A stretch of DNA of 64,000 bases, from contig CBDCOR010000030.1 of NCBI GenBank assembly GCA_965219855.1, positions 496,001-560,000 on the forward strand. The letters run 5' to 3'. This document shows positions 8,739-17,623 of the stretch, one piece after another; position 1 is the first letter of the stretch, and the number at the start of each line of letters is the position of its first letter. This stretch comes from CAUZIZ01 sp965219855 (GTDB taxonomy: Bacteria > Acidobacteriota > UBA6911 > RPQK01 > JAJDTT01). The notes under the pieces are model-generated. The model worked only from the letters and a program-made list of their open reading frames with translations. It did no database searches and was not told the origin of the DNA. The position numbers were made by a program, and so were the translations under genes.

Positions 8739-8813
8739 GATGTTCTTCCGGCCGCCATGGTATTTTCGGAAAGAAATGCGAACTGTTCCGATTCAACCCT
8801 ATGAGGGACGCTC

Positions 8814-10424
8814 ATGCCCTTTTTGAAGAGGGCATTGGCTTTGACGGGTATCTTCTTGTTGATCTACATCGGCTATGGCCTGTACCTTGGTCGCTACGTT
8901 CCTGAGCGATCAGATACCTACCTCTGGGCAGTCTACCACGTCCATTCAGCTTTATCGGATGGTCTGCTACCACCCCGGGGGATTGCCAAAGCAGCAAAGC
9001 AGGCGAATGTAAGCCTGGTCCTGCTTACCGACCACGGCAAACCCCATTTCGATGCTTCGATCTACCGTGCTAAACCCGAAGGCGTTGAGATTGTTGGAGG
9101 TTCGGAGGTAGCCATGGTGGACGGGCATCTCACCTTCTTCGGGGCAAACAGGGTGCCTCTTTTCAAGCTGCCTCCCCACCCGCCTGACGCGGTAGCAGAC
9201 ATCAACGAGTGGGGTGGCTACTCGGTCATTGCCTATCCGGCCGATCCCGATCTTGGGTGGAGTTACTGGGACGCGGATTTCAGACCTTCCGGGATCGAGG
9301 TCATGAACATGTCCTCGATGCTCAGGCAGACGAGCCTGCTGCGCCGGGTGCTACTCTTCCTTTACCTTCCCTTCTCGAAGTCCTATTTCCTGACCACTTT
9401 GACGCATCCATCTGAGGCCTTGTCGCGTTGGGATGACTTGCTTCAAAGGACTGCGGTATCAGGATTCTTCGCCGTGAACGCCCATGGTGGATTCCACCTG
9501 GCGAGAGCTTTGGATGTCCCCGTTCCCTCGTATTCGACCTTGTTCGATTCTCTAGCACTGGGCATCGACAGGCGGTACCAGCGGGAGCCACTCCAGGCAA
9601 TTCGGCAAGGGGACTTCTTCTGTTTTGTGAGAGCGGCAGGTGAGCCTCAGAGTTTCGAGTTTACGGCGCGTGCTGATGGTGAGTCATACCGCAGTGGCAG
9701 CACCCTTCGCCAGGAAGCAAGGCTGCGGGTATCGGTTGGAACGATTGCGCAGGAGGTCCGGATAGTGTTGAAGAAGGATGGCACGGTAGTCGCAGAAGCC
9801 CTGGATAGGCCGCTCGAATATGGTCCAGCCGGAACGGGGACCTATCGTGCAGAGGTCTATCTGGTGGAGCACCCATTCCTTTCGTCTGAAGTGCCCTGGA
9901 TTCTATCGAATCCAATTCTTGTCCAGCCTTCAGGATTATCCGACCAGGAGGATCAGATTCCAGTAGAGTGGGCACCCCACCCCCTTGATTTTTCGGCTTT
10001 CCGAGTGGAGAAGGACCCTGGTTCGGTCGCCTCCCTCAACCCCAGCGGCAGCGGCGTAAGGTTGAACTACACCCTCTCGCGGTTCGTCCCGGGCGGAGAA
10101 AACAGGTGGTGTGCCCTGGCTAAAAGGGACAGACTGGATCTCTCCGGCTATTCGGGCTTCTACATCCGGGCGGTATCCGATAGATATCTCCGCTATTTCG
10201 TCGAGTTGAGAAGTGGTGACCGCTGGTACTACGCTTCCTTCAAGCTTCATCCTGGAAAGGAGACTCTCGGCCGGATCCCGTTCGCAGAGTTCTACCGGGT
10301 AGGCCGCTCCCGAGAGGAGATGCCTTTGTCAGAGATCGATTCCATGTTCATCACTGGCAGCAACTACACCTCGAGAACTGGGTTTTCGTCGGAATTGGAA
10401 ATCAGAGAAATGGGGTTCTACTGA
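8814..10424 (+). CDS. Membrane-anchored PHP-domain protein
   Basis: This 536-residue protein has one N-terminal transmembrane segment (about 8-26). A PHP metal-binding domain follows: YHVHSALSDG (His42, His44) and LTDHG (Asp73, His74) are the first two metal-ligand motifs of this phosphoesterase family. The fold seems to run to about 270. The remaining 250 residues look like beta-rich modules (about 275-360 and 400-536). The last resembles carbohydrate-binding-type domains and ends in LEIREMGFY. It probably sits on the outer face of the inner membrane and hydrolyses a phosphoester, but the substrate is not evident. The start ATG at 8814 is the first of the frame. Confidence 0.78.
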   Translation: MPFLKRALALTGIFLLIYIGYGLYLGRYVPERSDTYLWAVYHVHSALSDGLLPPRGIAKAAKQANVSLVLLTDHGKPHFDASIYRAKPEGVEIVGGSEVAMVDGHLTFFGANRVPLFKLPPHPPDAVADINEWGGYSVIAYPADPDLGWSYWDADFRPSGIEVMNMSSMLRQTSLLRRVLLFLYLPFSKSYFLTTLTHPSEALSRWDDLLQRTAVSGFFAVNAHGGFHLARALDVPVPSYSTLFDSLALGIDRRYQREPLQAIRQGDFFCFVRAAGEPQSFEFTARADGESYRSGSTLRQEARLRVSVGTIAQEVRIVLKKDGTVVAEALDRPLEYGPAGTGTYRAEVYLVEHPFLSSEVPWILSNPILVQPSGLSDQEDQIPVEWAPHPLDFSAFRVEKDPGSVASLNPSGSGVRLNYTLSRFVPGGENRWCALAKRDRLDLSGYSGFYIRAVSDRYLRYFVELRSGDRWYYASFKLHPGKETLGRIPFAEFYRVGRSREEMPLSEIDSMFITGSNYTSRTGFSSELEIREMGFY

Positions 10425-10435
10425 AGTAGGAAGGT

Positions 10436-10473
10436 ACAGGTTACAAGTTGCAGGTTGCAGGTTGTCTGGCCCA
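10436..10473. repeat. Heptamer-type tandem repeat (CAGGTTG)
   Basis: CAGGTTA-CAAGTTG-CAGGTTG-CAGGTTG lies right after the PHP gene. It matches the phrase repeated at 34986-35010 and is close to the GGTTGGCA run at 30041-30069. Nothing else recognisable lies in the 190 bases before the next gene. Confidence 0.6.
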
Positions 10474-10652
10474 TTCAACCGGGGGTGCTGCCTCACGTGG
10501 CGTCACTTTGGTTCTGAAGCTATACTGGGTGAAAATGAGAGCTAGGAGTCTGCGCAGTAGAAATGATCGTAGCGAGAAAGCGGGGAATCGAGACCAGATT
10601 TTCTCGCTTTTGAGCTGCATAGTTGTTCTATTCGTCGAAAAATCGGGGAAAT

Positions 10653-11225
10653 ATGGGCCGATTCTACCGTTTTCGCAGTAGATCAGTTTCTGCCGCGCAG
10701 GCTCCTATAGCTGTCTTTTCCCTATTTGCCTGTCTTCTCGCTGCTTGTTCTCTCGCTTCTCCGATTGAAGAAGATTCTTCAATATCGGCGCGGAACTTTC
10801 TTTGGATCGGCAAGGACTTCTGCACCGGTGGGCAGCCGTCTCTCGAGGATTTGAGCAAGCTGAGAGCCCAGGGTGTCCGGACTCTTCTCAATCTGAGAAG
10901 ACCTGGGGAAACGGACCTGTTCCAACAGGAAGAGGAAACGGCTCGATCTCTTGGTCTGAACTTCTTCAACATTCCGGTTGATTCGTCAAACCTTAGGAAG
11001 GAGCAGGTCGACGAATTTCTAGAAGTGGTCTCCGAGGAGTCCAACCATCCCGTGTTCATCCACTGCGCTAGCGCTAGTCGAGTGGGTGGTTTCTGGATCA
11101 TCTACAGGGTGCTTCACGATAACTGGAGCATTGAGAAGGCTGAGGAGGAGGCGCGTCGCATCGGTCTGAGATCCTCGGGGCTGTTGGAGTTTGCGCGCAG
11201 CTACCTGGAGGAGGCGCGTCGCTGA
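10653..11225 (+). CDS. DUF442-like phosphatase-fold lipoprotein
   Basis: Read from the ATG at 10653, the product is 190 residues with a lipoprotein signal ending in LLAAC (Cys32). The mature part follows the beta-lactamase-hydrolase-like/DUF442 pattern: a TGGQPS start, LLNLRRPGE, a loop IPVDSSNL and the signature HCASASR. That is a cysteine loop with four residues between Cys and Arg, rather than the five of classical tyrosine phosphatases, as in DUF442 and rhodanese-like proteins. It is probably periplasmic and membrane-tethered, and may act on phosphate or sulphur groups. Upstream starts at 10623 would remove the clean lipoprotein signal. It lies about 100 bp before the FG-GAP protein gene. 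Confidence 0.75.
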   Translation: MGRFYRFRSRSVSAAQAPIAVFSLFACLLAACSLASPIEEDSSISARNFLWIGKDFCTGGQPSLEDLSKLRAQGVRTLLNLRRPGETDLFQQEEETARSLGLNFFNIPVDSSNLRKEQVDEFLEVVSEESNHPVFIHCASASRVGGFWIIYRVLHDNWSIEKAEEEARRIGLRSSGLLEFARSYLEEARR

Positions 11226-11322
11226 TTGCCAGGGCCCCAGACTTCGCGGTGTCCCGCAAGCTTGCGGGAGCGCTGGCCAATCCCAAGGACCCAGGTCTCA
11301 CGACCAGGGTTGCAGAGGAGCA

Positions 11323-14211
11323 ATGACGATGGATAGTCGGTTGAAACGCGGTTGCTTTTTCAGAGAGTGTGTGTCGGTTTTGCCGATCTTTTTCACGCTA
11401 ACCCTTCAGGTTCCGGCTAATGACGTCTGGCGCGAGAGTTCTTTCGAGGATTTCGCCGACGGCAGCTTCGGGGACGGAGGTGCCAACACCTATGTTTCCC
11501 GAAAGGGACGGATCCAGCTGATCAACCGCTGGGATCTTAACCACGATGGATACATGGATCTGGTCTTTTCCAATACCCATCCTCACCGTGAGAAGCTGGA
11601 TGCGGAAATCTACTGGGGCAATGGGAAGGACTTCGACGGCTTACGCAAGTCCTACATACCGAACGACGGAGCCCAGTGGTCGTCTGCCGCCGACCTGAAC
11701 AACGACGGCCAAATGGACCTCGTCCTTGCCAATTACACCAACGGGACCTGGGATGGGATGGATTCCTTTGTCTACTTCGGCGGAATCAAAGAGCTGGAGG
11801 AGAGAAAGGATGCCTCCCAGTGGGGATTCCATCCGTTTTCCCGCAAAGTGACGCTCCCGACGCGGGCGGCCCAGGGCAGTGCGATCGGTGATCTGAATCG
11901 GGATGGGCATCTCGATATCGTTTTTGCCCTGTCTGCCGGATTCTGGGAATATCGGGTGGGCTTTCGGGGGGGCGGCTACGAGTCACCCTGTCCAATCTAC
12001 TGGGGTTCAGAGGAGGGATTCGATCCCAAGAATTCCACCGACTTGCCCGGGCTCGGAGCCTCGGGCGTGGCCGTCGAGGACTTGAACGGCGACTCCTGGC
12101 CGGATGTGGTATTCGCCAATCAAGAGGCAGGCGGGAACCCCGACGTCAATTCTTTCGTTTACTGGGGTGGCCCCGAAGGATTTGATGCGGGCCGACGGAG
12201 TGAGCTTCCGACCCACAAGGCGTGGGCGGTGGAGTTGGCCGATGTCGATAGCGACGGTCACAGCGATATCGTATTTGCCAACGGGATGGGGCCTGTTTCC
12301 TACATCTATCTAAATCGAGAAGGCCAATTCTCCGATCAGCATCGTTCGGAGCTTCCCACACATGACGCCCGTGATTGTGTGGTGGATGACCTCAACAACG
12401 ATGGCACGCCCGATATTTTCTTCACCAATCACCAGGCCGAAGGAAATCCGTTGGCGCATTCCTACCTCTATTGGGGATCGTCTGAGGGCTTCTCGGCAAC
12501 ACGCCGGCAAGAATTCGAAACGGTCGGAGCCTGGGGCGCTTCGACAGCGGACCTGAACCAGGACGGTTGGAAAGACATCGTAGTCTCCAACTACAAGGAG
12601 CATTTTTCCTTCGACGTCCCTTCCTACATCTTCTGGAACAAGCCCGAAGGATTTCTCGAAACTCGACGGACGGCTCTTTTCACCCAAGGGGCCGTGGGGA
12701 ACCTCCCGGCCGACTTCAACGGGGACGGCCATTTGGACCTCTTGATTAACAACACGGTGGGTCGCAGCCGAGGGGGAAACGCTCCGATCTTTGTCTACTG
12801 GGGAGACGAGAAGGGAAACTACACCCCCCAAAGAAGGTTGGCTTTACCGGCCGTCGACCCCTATGAGTGGGCAGCAGCCGATCTCAATGACGACGGCTGG
12901 ACTGAGCTGATCGTGTCCAATTTCGGGGAAACGGTGCGCTGGAAGCAGGAGAGCCACATCTATTGGGGCGGCGCCGAGGCCGAGAGCTTCTCTCCTACAA
13001 GACGGTCAGCGCTGACGGGAAACGGAAGCGCCGGGGCCACCGTGGCTGATCTCGACCGGGACGGCTATCTGGATATCGTGCTTTCCAATGCCCCTAAAGC
13101 GACCGACAAGGAGAAGGGGGCGTTTGTCTTTTTTGGAGGGGCGGAGGGCTATGTGGTGCCCGAGCGTCTGGAACTTCCCACAGGAAGCTCCGGAATTCCC
13201 TCAATCGCCGACATCAACCAGGACGGATTCCTCGATCTGCTCTTCGCCGGTGGGGACGAAGGTGTACCCATTTTTTGGGGAGATGGGACACGCAACTACT
13301 CTTCCTCTCGCCGGGGTCTTGTTGACGGATCAAAAGGGCTCCGCGATGTCGAAGTGGCAGATTTGAACCAGGACGGCACCCTAGATCTGGTGCTGAGTCG
13401 GAGTATCGAGGCAGGTAAGCGGCTGACCACCGGCTTTGTCTACTGGGCTGCCGGACCGGGGGAGTTTTCGAAGGACCGACGAGATTCCTTCGAGATTGAG
13501 GGCACCAACCTCATCACAGTGGCGGATGTCAACCAGGATGGCTGGTTGGATCTGGTCTGCCCCAACTACAACACAGGGTCCAGCCGTTCCACCCTGTCGC
13601 GAATCTATCTGGGTGGACCTGACGGCTTTCCCGCCGAGCGAATGTTCACGCTGCCCACGAATTCGGGCGCAGGGAGCCTGGTCACCGACTTCAACCAGGA
13701 CGGGTACACCGATATCCTCCTGGTCTGTCATCGCTCCGAGGGGGACCCCAACCACATCGGGTCCTTCGGCGATCACGTCACCGACTCCTTCCTTTATTGG
13801 GGAGAGTCGGACGGTTTTCGGCCAGACAGGCGACTGGGAATACCCGCCCGCGGACCCCACAACGACTCGGGTGTCGACCTGGGCAACATCTACGATCGCC
13901 GTCATGAATACGACTACATCTCCTCCGCGCACGTCTATGGCCACTCGGTTCCCCGCGGCATAACCTGGAAGGCTCAAACGCCGCACGGAAGCCGGGTGCG
14001 CTTGCAAGTGCGCACCGCCGCCGCGGCCGAGGGCCTGGAGAAGGCTTCCTGGATGGGTCCTTGGGGCCCCGGCAGCTACTACGAGCAGTCGGGAATCCTA
14101 CGCCGTCCCGATGCCTCGCACCAGGCGATGCAATATCGGGCTGTTCTCAATCCAACAGCAACTGGGGCCGTGTCTCCTGTTCTGGAGGAGGTCGTTGTTG
14201 TTTTCGATTAA
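11323..14211 (+). CDS. Secreted FG-GAP/VCBS repeat protein
   Basis: The start ATG at 11323 has a good GAGGAG ribosome site, unlike the longer frame from 11191. The 962-residue product has a signal peptide (hydrophobic VLPIFFTLTLQVPA) and then at least 14 repeats of the form D-[LVFI]-N-x-D-G-x-x-D-[IL]-V-x-x-N, spaced about 50-70 residues. Each is followed by a [VI]YWG strand. These are calcium-binding FG-GAP beta-propeller blades, enough for two propellers. The C-terminal 120 residues form a different beta domain. Such proteins are usually extracellular and bind proteins or glycans; no catalytic site is visible. The downstream CE15 gene follows within about 15 bp, suggesting co-transcription. 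Confidence 0.85.
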   Translation: MTMDSRLKRGCFFRECVSVLPIFFTLTLQVPANDVWRESSFEDFADGSFGDGGANTYVSRKGRIQLINRWDLNHDGYMDLVFSNTHPHREKLDAEIYWGNGKDFDGLRKSYIPNDGAQWSSAADLNNDGQMDLVLANYTNGTWDGMDSFVYFGGIKELEERKDASQWGFHPFSRKVTLPTRAAQGSAIGDLNRDGHLDIVFALSAGFWEYRVGFRGGGYESPCPIYWGSEEGFDPKNSTDLPGLGASGVAVEDLNGDSWPDVVFANQEAGGNPDVNSFVYWGGPEGFDAGRRSELPTHKAWAVELADVDSDGHSDIVFANGMGPVSYIYLNREGQFSDQHRSELPTHDARDCVVDDLNNDGTPDIFFTNHQAEGNPLAHSYLYWGSSEGFSATRRQEFETVGAWGASTADLNQDGWKDIVVSNYKEHFSFDVPSYIFWNKPEGFLETRRTALFTQGAVGNLPADFNGDGHLDLLINNTVGRSRGGNAPIFVYWGDEKGNYTPQRRLALPAVDPYEWAAADLNDDGWTELIVSNFGETVRWKQESHIYWGGAEAESFSPTRRSALTGNGSAGATVADLDRDGYLDIVLSNAPKATDKEKGAFVFFGGAEGYVVPERLELPTGSSGIPSIADINQDGFLDLLFAGGDEGVPIFWGDGTRNYSSSRRGLVDGSKGLRDVEVADLNQDGTLDLVLSRSIEAGKRLTTGFVYWAAGPGEFSKDRRDSFEIEGTNLITVADVNQDGWLDLVCPNYNTGSSRSTLSRIYLGGPDGFPAERMFTLPTNSGAGSLVTDFNQDGYTDILLVCHRSEGDPNHIGSFGDHVTDSFLYWGESDGFRPDRRLGIPARGPHNDSGVDLGNIYDRRHEYDYISSAHVYGHSVPRGITWKAQTPHGSRVRLQVRTAAAAEGLEKASWMGPWGPGSYYEQSGILRRPDASHQAMQYRAVLNPTATGAVSPVLEEVVVVFD

Positions 14212-14224
14212 GAGGGTTCCGACT

Positions 14225-15507
14225 GTGTGGGTAATCACGATCCTCTGTGGGGTTACACTGGGATTCATCTGGAATTCACCTGCTAAGATCGAGGAAGAGT
14301 CCTATAACTACGACGAATCGAAGGTGCCGGCCTACACGCTGCCCGACCCCTTGCTGACATCCAGCGGAAGCAAGATCGCGCATAAGGAGACTTGGCGCCG
14401 GCTCAGGCGAGTGGAGATTCTCAAACTCTTCGAGACTCACGTCTATGGTAGAAGCCCTGGACGACCACGGACAACAGCTCATAAGGTCTCGGTTGACGCC
14501 TTGGCCCTGGGCGGCAAGGCAACCCGAAAACAGGTTTCGATTTTCTTCAAGGACGACAAAACAGGCCCCGCCATCAACCTGCTGATCTACTTTCCCAATA
14601 GCGAGAAAGAGCCGGTCCCCGCCTTTCTGGGACTCAACTTCAACGGGAATCATTCGATTCACCCTGACCCTGGCATCACGCTCTCGGACGAATGGATGCG
14701 TCCCTCCAAAGAAGAAGGGCTTGTTGTCGATAATCGGGCCACCGAAGCCTCACGTGGCATCAGCGCCAGCCGCTGGCCAGTAGAGAAGATTCTGGCCCGG
14801 GGGTATGCCCTGGCAACCGCCTACTATGGGGACATCGATCCTGACTATGATGATGGCTTCCAGAACGGTATCCACCCCCTCTTCTACGAAGGAACCCAGA
14901 GCCAGCCAGCCCCGGACCAATGGGGGGCGATCGGCGCCTGGGCCTGGGGACTCAGCCGGGCACTCGATTACCTCGAGTCAGACCCCAGGATCGCTCGTCG
15001 GAAGGTGGCTGTTCTGGGGCACTCCCGACTCGGTAAGACGGCGCTGTGGGCCGGGGCCCAGGACGAGCGTTTCGCCCTGGTGATATCTAACAACTCAGGC
15101 TGTGGGGGGGCCGCCCTCAGCCGCCGCCGATTCGGCGAGACGGTCAAACGGATCAACACCGCATTTCCACATTGGTTCTGCAAGAACTTCTCAAAGTACA
15201 ACGGCAACGAAGACGCGCTGCCGGTAGATCAACACATGCTGATTTCCGTGATTGCGCCGCGCCCGGTCTACGTCGCCAGCGCCCAGGAAGACAGTTGGGC
15301 CGATCCGCGGGAGAGTTCCTTTCGGCCAAGCACGCCGGACCCGTGTATCGACTCTTGGGCAAGCCCGGCTTGGACGTGGAGAGGATGCCCCCGGTCAATC
15401 AGCCTGTGATGAACACCATCGGATATCACATCCGCACAGGCAAGCATGATGTCACCGACTATGATTGGGAGCAGTACCTCAAGTTCGCCGACGAACACCT
15501 GAGGTAG
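14225..15507 (+). pseudogene. CE15 glucuronoyl-esterase-like gene with a one-base frameshift
   Basis: A GTG start at 14225, nine bases after AGAGGG, gives an N-terminal anchor or signal (WVITILCGVTLGFIW). The alpha/beta-hydrolase nucleophile motif GHSRLGKTA and then the GGAALSRRRFGETV block are characteristic of CE15 4-O-methyl-glucuronoyl methylesterase-like proteins. Around 15309-15312 (GATCCGCGGGAGAG) the frame is lost. Adding one G to the run restores a reading that continues GEFLSAKHAG and ends in the expected GYHIRTGKHDVTDYDW, with the catalytic His, at 15507. Without the repair the protein stops at 15409 and loses the His. This may be a real mutation in a G-run or a sequencing error. 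If intact, it would cleave ester links between glucuronoyl groups and lignin or polysaccharide. Confidence 0.8.
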
Positions 15508-15538
15508 AGAATTCATACGGGGAAGGGGCTGTTGATCC

Positions 15539-17374
15539 ATGAAGCGACTTAACTTGATTCTCGCTGCTGTTTGTTTAGGCTGCTGCAGCCTCGAGATTCC
15601 CCACGCGCTGGCCAAAACGGAAAATCACATTACCCATGGACCTATCCTGGGGCATCTCAGTTCCCAAGGCATCCGCATATGGGCGAGGACCGCTCAAACC
15701 GCCCCCTTTGGAGTGCGGTACGGCTTGTCACCTGACGCGCTCAATCTGACCAGCCCTATCGTGTCGACACGACTCGAGCATGACAACACCGGGTGGCTGG
15801 CGCTCTCTGGCCTAGAAGCCAACACCGAATACTTTTACGAGTTGTTCCTGCCCCAGAGCCAGCGACCTTTGGGCCGCCGAGGTTCTTTCAAGACCCTTCC
15901 CGATTCAGCTGGCTATGTGGATCCCGAGTTGAATCCCAAAGGGCTCTTCAACTTCAGCTTCGAGTTTGCTTGTGGGAACAATCAGACCGGCGTCACCGGA
16001 CCGGCGCTGCCGACCTTCCAGACTATGCTCGAGCGATTGAAGGACAAGATCCACTTTGCCATCCTCAACGGCGATTGGCTCTATGAGACCCAGCGCGAAT
16101 ATAGGATGCAGCAGTGGACGGCACAGGTGGACGCGTCTCCCGATGAGGTCCCTGAGGTGCTGAAGGTGGCGCCCACCTTGGTTGGGGTTTGGCAGAACTA
16201 CAAGCACTTCCTGGAACAGGGGGAAACCCTGGCTCGCTGGCATCGGCATATCCCGTCGTTCTTTACCTATGACGATCATGAGATCCTGAACGACGTGTGG
16301 GGTGCCGGCACTCCCGGACTGCGCGATCGGAGGGCCGTTTACCGGGACATAGGTGTTCGTGCCTGGTATGACTATCTAGGGTGGAGCAATCCCGTCTCCT
16401 TCCAGCAAGAAATCTCTTTCGGGAAGGCCAAGCTGGAGTCAGGCAGCGATGTTCTGACCGATTCTTCCGCCGACTTCAGCCGACTCGATTTGAATCAGGC
16501 CTCCAATCTTCATGTCCATTGGGGTACCGCGACAGCCGGAGTGAACGACAACGCCCTGGATGGCGTGGATGGCGATCCCAACGCCGGCGTCTATCGGATT
16601 GTCCAGGTGCTGGATCGGCATCGGCTGCGTGTCTCCCCTGCTGCCAAGGTGGATGGGAGAGTCTCCTATTCCATTGGTCGACGCTCCTACTACCGCATGC
16701 GCGTCAGCAATTGTGACTTCTTCGTCCTCGATAACCGGGGGCAGCGGGAAATGCACGATGTGCGTCAGCCCGACAAGCCGGGTGTGTCCATGCTGGGCAA
16801 GGAGCAGCGGGAGTGGTTGATGGAGGGAATGAAGCAGAGCGACGCCGAGTTCATTTTCGTGGTCTCGACCGTCAACTTCATGGTTCCCCACGTCGGCGGA
16901 GGGAAGGTGAGGACAGTGAACAAGGACGATGCCTGGACCGTTTTCTTGGACGAGCGTGAGAAGCTGATCCGGTTCTGGGACAGCCTCGACCAACCGGTCC
17001 TGGTGCTCACCGGGGATCTCCACAACAGTTTCGTCATCAAGATCACGGACAACGTGTGGGAGTTTGCATCGGGTCCTCATAACTCCTCCAATCATTGGGC
17101 CAGCGACGAAGGGGATCGGCCGGCCAGCGGGCGCTTTAAATATGGTCCACGTCCGATTGAGATTCGATGGTCAACTTATTTCCGCAACGACATTCCTCGG
17201 GAGAATCTACAGTATCCAACCTATTGCGTGGTTCAGGTCAACAACGCCTTCAACAACCCCAAGCGGCTGGGGGAAGAGCGCTGGGTTGCCTTTCCCAAAC
17301 CACAGATCGTTTTTCAATACTACGATGGGAAGACGGGCGACCTCCGCTATGCTGAGGCAGTGATCCCCAGATAG
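15539..17374 (+). CDS. PhoD-like alkaline phosphatase/phosphodiesterase
   Basis: The 611-residue exported protein has a signal peptide (LILAAVCLGCCSLEIPHALA). An N-terminal Fn3-like domain covers about 30-115, and a calcineurin-like metal-dependent phosphatase domain of the PhoD type follows. Visible metal-site motifs are NGDWLYE, YDDHEILND, LDNRGQRE and LTGDLHNS. An insertion of about 80 residues (about 300-375, containing NDNALDGVDGD and HRLRV) lies between the second and third motifs. It probably hydrolyses phosphodiesters or monoesters in the periplasm, using Ca/Fe. It starts 31 bp after the CE15 gene, preceded by GAAGGGG, and could belong to the same transcription unit as the FG-GAP and CE15 genes. 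Confidence 0.85.
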   Translation: MKRLNLILAAVCLGCCSLEIPHALAKTENHITHGPILGHLSSQGIRIWARTAQTAPFGVRYGLSPDALNLTSPIVSTRLEHDNTGWLALSGLEANTEYFYELFLPQSQRPLGRRGSFKTLPDSAGYVDPELNPKGLFNFSFEFACGNNQTGVTGPALPTFQTMLERLKDKIHFAILNGDWLYETQREYRMQQWTAQVDASPDEVPEVLKVAPTLVGVWQNYKHFLEQGETLARWHRHIPSFFTYDDHEILNDVWGAGTPGLRDRRAVYRDIGVRAWYDYLGWSNPVSFQQEISFGKAKLESGSDVLTDSSADFSRLDLNQASNLHVHWGTATAGVNDNALDGVDGDPNAGVYRIVQVLDRHRLRVSPAAKVDGRVSYSIGRRSYYRMRVSNCDFFVLDNRGQREMHDVRQPDKPGVSMLGKEQREWLMEGMKQSDAEFIFVVSTVNFMVPHVGGGKVRTVNKDDAWTVFLDEREKLIRFWDSLDQPVLVLTGDLHNSFVIKITDNVWEFASGPHNSSNHWASDEGDRPASGRFKYGPRPIEIRWSTYFRNDIPRENLQYPTYCVVQVNNAFNNPKRLGEERWVAFPKPQIVFQYYDGKTGDLRYAEAVIPR

Positions 17375-17623
17375 GAGACCCCATTTGCGACAGGCTAAGC
17401 TGAAACTTCATTGGGATCGTCGCACGTCTGAACGTCCGAACGTCGCACGTCTCTTGCCACTGGACAGTGTGGCGAGAGGCTTCAAGTTTCTTTCTCGAAT
17501 GGGGCAGCCCGGCTGGGGCGCGACTAAGCTGAAATTCATTGGGCGGACGTAGCTTTGGCCTCCAGGCCGAAGTCTTATTTTTCCGAGCCTTTGGCTCGGA
17601 CGGCGGCCTGGAGGCCACCGCTA
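17375..17623. repeat. Palindromic repeat array and hairpin exon before intron copy 2
   Basis: 17384-17405 is a half unit (GCTAAGCTGAAACTTCATTG). A GAACGTC/CGCACGTC phrase repeat follows at 17408-17450. 17486-17540 is a complete palindromic unit whose GC centre is GGGGCAGCCCGGCTGGGGCGC. 17541-17623 is the first arm and body of a long hairpin (CCTCCAGGCC / GGCCTGGAGG, inner CCGAGCC-TTT-GGCTCGG) ending at the intron. No gene is present: frames here read the repeats. Confidence 0.7.

Noticed and set aside
10448..10681. Small plus-strand frame between PHP and DUF442-like genes
   Set aside because: It begins inside a phrase repeat and shows no family pattern.
17541..17623. Integron attC site as the intron target
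   Set aside because: The hairpin is attC-like in form, but the RYYYAAC/GTTRRRY core sites are not present at the expected ends and no integrase or cassette array is near.
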